Part shown: positions 60,936 through 64,000 of the stretch, piece after piece
Layout of the letters: each line of letters begins with the position of its first letter
How positions within the stretch are numbered: the stretch's first letter is position 1
Assembly (NCBI GenBank): GCA_945643635.1
Contig: CALZFC010000021.1
Span: 4,810,001 to 4,874,000, forward strand
Length of the DNA: 64,000 bases
Source of the DNA: Allodiplogaster sudhausi
Lineage: Eukaryota > Nematoda > Chromadorea > Rhabditida > Diplogasteridae
Direction of reading: 5' to 3'
Translations under genes and position numbers: made by a program
Notes under the pieces: generated by a model
What the model was told of the DNA's origin: nothing
The model's input: only the letters and a program-made list of their open reading frames with translations
Databases searched by the model: none

Positions 60936-61893
60936 TTTTCTTTTTATTCTTTCGTTTTAACCACGACTAACGATAAAATTATGTACATTCTTCTGAAAGA
61001 CGAACTTGTCAGCAGCGTGGCGCAGTGGAAGCGTGCTGGGCCCATAACCCAGAGGTCGGTGGATCGAAACCACTCGCTGCTATTTTCTTTTTTTTTCTTT
61101 TGTTTTAATCACGACTAACGATAAAATTAAGAACATTCTTCTGAAAGATGAACTTGTCAGCAGCGTGGCGCAGTGGAAGCGTGCTGGGCCCATAACCCAG
61201 AGGTCGGTGGATCGAAATCACTCGCTGCTATTTCCTTTTTATTCTTTCGTTTTAATCACGACTAACGATAAAATTAAGAACATTCTTCTGAAACATGATC
61301 TTGTCAGCAGCGTGGCGCAGTGGAAGCGTGCTGGGCCCATAACCCAGAGGTCGGTGGATCGAAACCACTCGCTGCTATTTTCTTTTTATTCTTTCGTTTT
61401 AACCACGATGAACGATAAAATTATGTACATTCTTCTGAACGATGATCTTGTCAGCAGCGTGGCGCAGTGGAAGCGTGCTGGGCCCATAACCCAGAGGTCG
61501 GTGGATCGAAACTACTCGTTGCTATTTTCTCTTTATTCTTTCGTTTTAATCACGACTAACGATAAAATTATGTATATTCTTCTGAAAGATGATCTTGTCA
61601 GCAGCGTGGCGCAGTGGAAGCGTGCTGGGCCCATAACCCAGAGGTCGGTGGATCGAAACCACTCTCTGCTATTTTCTTTTTATTCTTTCGTTTTAATCAA
61701 GACTAACGATAAAATTATGTACATTCTTCTGAAACATGATCTTGTCAGCAGCGTGGCGCAGTGGAAGCGTGCTGGGCCCATAACCCAGAGGTCGGTGGAT
61801 CGAAACCACTCGCTGCTATTTTCTTTTTATTCTTTCGTTTTAACCACGACTAACGATAAAATTAAGTACATTCTTCTGAAAGACGAACTTGTC

Positions 61894-61965
61894 AGCAGCG
61901 TGGCGCAGTGGAAGCGTGCTGGGCCCGTAACCCAGAGGTCGGTGGATCGAAACTACTCGTTGCTA
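61894..61965 (+). tRNA. Initiator-type tRNA with anticodon CGU (second copy)
   Basis: A35G at 61927, with the same wobble-type 3' strand and the same neighbouring unit types as the copy at 43527. The two are 18,367 bp apart, so shared descent through a long-range duplication or conversion is more likely than two independent mutations. Confidence 0.85.
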
Positions 61966-62776
61966 TTTTCTCTTTATTCTTTCGTTTTAACCACGACTAA
62001 CGATAAAATTAAGTACATTCTTCTGAAAGATGAACTTGTCAGCAGCGTGGCGCAGTGGAAGCGTGCTGGGCCCATAACCCAGAGGTCGGTGGATCGAAAC
62101 CACTCGCTGCTATTTTCTTTTTATTCTTTCGTTTTAACCACGACTAACGATAAAATTAAGAACATTCTTCTGAAAGATGAACTTGTCAGCAGCGTGGCGC
62201 AGTGGAAGCGTGCTGGGCCCATAACCCAGAGGTCGGTGGATCGAAATCACTCGCTGCTATTTCCTTTTTATTCTTTCGTTTTAATCAAGACTAACGATAA
62301 AATTTATGTACATTCTTCTGAAAGATGATCTTGTCAGGAGCGTGGCGCAGTGGAAGCGTGCTGGGCCCATAACCCAGAGGTCGGTGGATCGAAACTACTC
62401 GTTGCTATTTTCTCTTTATTCTTTCGTTTTAACCACGACTAACGATAAAATTAAGAACATTCTTCTGAAACATGAACTTGTCAGCAGCGTGGCGCAGTGG
62501 AAGCGTGCTGGGCCCATAACCCAGAGGTCGGTGGATCGAAATCACTCGCTGCTATTTCCTTTTTATTCTTTCGTTTTAATCACGACTAACGATAAAATTA
62601 AGAACATTCTTCTGAAACATGATCTTGTCAGCAGCGTGGCGCAGTGGAAGCGTGCTGGGCCCATAACCCAGAGGTCGGTGGATCGAAACCACTCGCTGCT
62701 ATTTTCTTTTTATTCTTTCGTTTTAACCACGATGAACGATAAAATTATGTACATTCTTCTGTACGATGATCTTGTC

Positions 62777-62848
62777 AGCAGCGTGGCGCAGTGGAAGCGT
62801 GCTGGGCCCATAACCCTGAGGTCGGTGGATCGAAACTACTCGTTGCTA
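62777..62848 (+). pseudogene. tRNA-iMet-like copy with A42U
   Basis: Anticodon stem CCCUG leaves a U28-U42 mismatch. The 3' strand is the wobble type. I saw this change once. Confidence 0.65.
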
Positions 62849-63951
62849 TTTTCTCTTTATTCTTTCGTTTTAACCACGACTAACGATAAAATTAAGTACA
62901 TTCTTCTGAAAGATGAACTTGTCAGCAGCGTGGCGCAGTGGAAGCGTGCTGGGCCCATAACCCAGAGGTCGGTGGATCGAAACCACTCGCTGCTATTTTC
63001 TTTTTATTCTTTCGTTTTAACCACGACTAACGATAAAATTAAGAACATTCTTCTGAAAGATGAACTTGTCAGCAGCGTGGCGCAGTGGAAGCGTGCTGGG
63101 CCCATAACCCAGAGGTCGGTGGATCGAAATCACTCGCTGCTATTTCCTTTTTATTCTTTCGTTTTAATCAAGACTAACGATAAAATTATGTACATTCTTC
63201 TGAAAGATGATCTTGTCAGCAGCGTGGCGCAGTGGAAGCGTGCTGGGCCCATAACCCAGAGGTCGGTGGATCGAAACTACTCGTTGCTATTTTCTCTTTA
63301 TTCTTTCGTTTTAACCACGACTAACGATAAAATTAAGAACATTCTTCTGAAACATGAACTTGTCAGCAGCGTGGCGCAGTGGAAGCGTGCTGGGCCCATA
63401 ACCCAGAGGTCGGTGGATCGAAATCACTCGCTGCTATTTCCTTTTTATTCTTTCGTTTTAATCACGACTAACGATAAAATTAAGAACATTCTTCTGAAAC
63501 ATGATCTTGTCAGCAGCGTGGCGCAGTGGAAGCGTGCTGGGCCCATAACCCAGAGGTCGGTGGATCGAAACCACTCGCTGCTATTTTCTTTTTATTCTTT
63601 CGTTTTAACCACGATAACGATAAAATTATGTACATTCTTCTGTACGATGATCTTGTCAGCAGCGTGGCGCAGTGGAAGCGTGCTGGGCCCATAACCCAGA
63701 GGTCGGTGGATCGAAACTACTCGTTGCTATTTTCTCTTTATTCTTTCGTTTTAATCACGACTAACGATAAAATTATGTATATTCTTCTGAAAGATGATCT
63801 TGTCAGCAGCGTGGCGCAGTGGAAGCGTGCTGGGCCCATAACCCAGAGGTCGGTGGATCGAAACCACTCTCTACTATTTTCTTTTTATTCTTTCGTTTTA
63901 ATCACGACTAACGATAAAATTATGTACATTCTTCTGAAACATGATCTTGTC

Positions 63952-64000
63952 AGCAGCGTGGCGCAGTGGAAGCGTGCTGGGCCCATAACCCAGAGGTCGG
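63952..64000 (+). tRNA. tRNA-iMet(CAU), truncated by the window end
   Basis: The first 49 nt of a consensus copy, through the variable loop. It shows that the array continues past the right edge. Confidence 0.95.

Larger units (their letters stand above)
7788..64000 (+). repeat. Giant tandem array of initiator tRNA-Met genes, 147-bp unit
   Basis: There are 382 complete tRNA-iMet copies and one cut by the window end, all on the + strand with nothing inserted between them. I placed every copy start; they are listed by block below. The distance from first to last start (7827 to 63952) is 56,125 bp over 382 steps. Most steps are exactly 147 bp; the rest are mostly 146 or 148, with a few of 144-145. 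Each unit has, in order, an AT-rich element, a purine-rich leader ending CTTGTC, the 72-nt tRNA, a T-run terminator and a T-rich spacer ending near CACGACTAACG. No other gene type is interspersed. The array continues beyond the right edge, so its full size is unknown. Confidence 0.97.
50838..64000 (+). repeat. Array block 6: right part, 90 copies (last one partial)
   Basis: Starts: 50877; 147-bp steps 51023-51611 (5); 51757-52492 (6); 52638,52785; 52931-53519 (5); 53665-54253 (5); 54399-56016 (12); 56164-57340 (9); 57487-57928 (4); 58074; 58220-58661 (4); 58807-59542 (6); 59688-59982 (3); 60130-60865 (6); 61011; 61159-62188 (8); 62336-63512 (9); 63658, 63805, 63952. The block 5 order of unit types recurs from 56164, 60130 and 62336, where the first copy carries C3G. 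Confidence 0.92.

Noticed and set aside
18698..63692. Minus-strand open frames of 60-109 codons repeated across the array
   Set aside because: They are the reverse complement of the same tRNA and spacer and recur only because the unit recurs.
7797..63694. Dozens of + strand open frames encoding a 49-residue repeat protein
   Set aside because: The period is the tRNA unit (147 bp). Frames end at 1-bp indels, starts fall at arbitrary ATG or GTG codons, and conservation follows the cloverleaf and promoter boxes.
7788..64000. CRISPR array (regular repeats with spacers)
   Set aside because: The repeat is a 72-nt tRNA and the 75-bp spacers are near-identical between units; there are no cas genes and the context is eukaryotic.
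7788..64000. tRNA-derived SINE amplified in tandem
   Set aside because: There is no SINE body, A-rich tail or target-site duplication. The tRNA is full length with its own terminator, and copies are strictly head-to-tail.

Overview
The window comes from a nuclear eukaryotic genome, almost certainly animal and possibly arthropod. Its dominant feature is one head-to-tail tandem array of initiator methionine tRNA (tRNA-iMet) genes. The array begins at about 7788 and is still running at the right edge. The identification rests on structure: a perfect 72-nt cloverleaf, anticodon CAU, the A1:U72 pair, three G:C pairs at the base of the anticodon stem, A54 and A60 in the T-loop, and C33. All of these are hallmarks of the metazoan initiator. 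The arthropod leaning is weak and rests on two TCAGT-type initiator motifs upstream of a small spliced gene.

Layout. 1-2928: AT-rich and CT-rich intergenic DNA with microsatellites, long G runs and one perfect palindrome; no gene recognised. 2935-5823: a purine-rich GA minisatellite with 42-50 bp units. 5824-6250: CT-rich flank. 6285-7627: a small three-coding-exon gene, inferred from splice signals, for an Ala/Arg/Glu-rich coiled-coil protein of about 204 residues and unknown function. 7628-7787: AT-rich flank. 7788-64000: the tRNA array, with 382 complete copies and one truncated by the window end, all on the + strand. The unit is 147 bp (72 bp tRNA plus 75 bp spacer), with scattered 1-3 bp indels.

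The array has distinct zones. The left edge (nine copies) has private substitutions, as expected at the end of a tandem array. From about 9.1 to 18.2 kb the copies are organised as a six-unit, 882-bp higher-order repeat in which most copies carry lesions in the tRNA body; 49 of 62 are probably defective. From about 18.2 kb to the end, the tRNA body from the A box through the T-loop is almost invariant. Variation there is confined to the 3' T-stem/acceptor strand, which is linked to particular downstream spacer types, and to the spacer itself. Longer, irregular higher-order repeats occur from about 35 kb onward. Each unit keeps the parts of a Pol III gene: internal A and B boxes, an AT-rich element at -38 to -30, and a T-run terminator starting at the first base after the discriminator.

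Because 147 is divisible by three, the array contains long stop-free frames, up to 727 codons. These are by-products of the tRNA repeat and are not annotated as genes. The same applies to the 1000-codon Ser/Leu/Phe-rich frames on the minus strand of the GA minisatellite.
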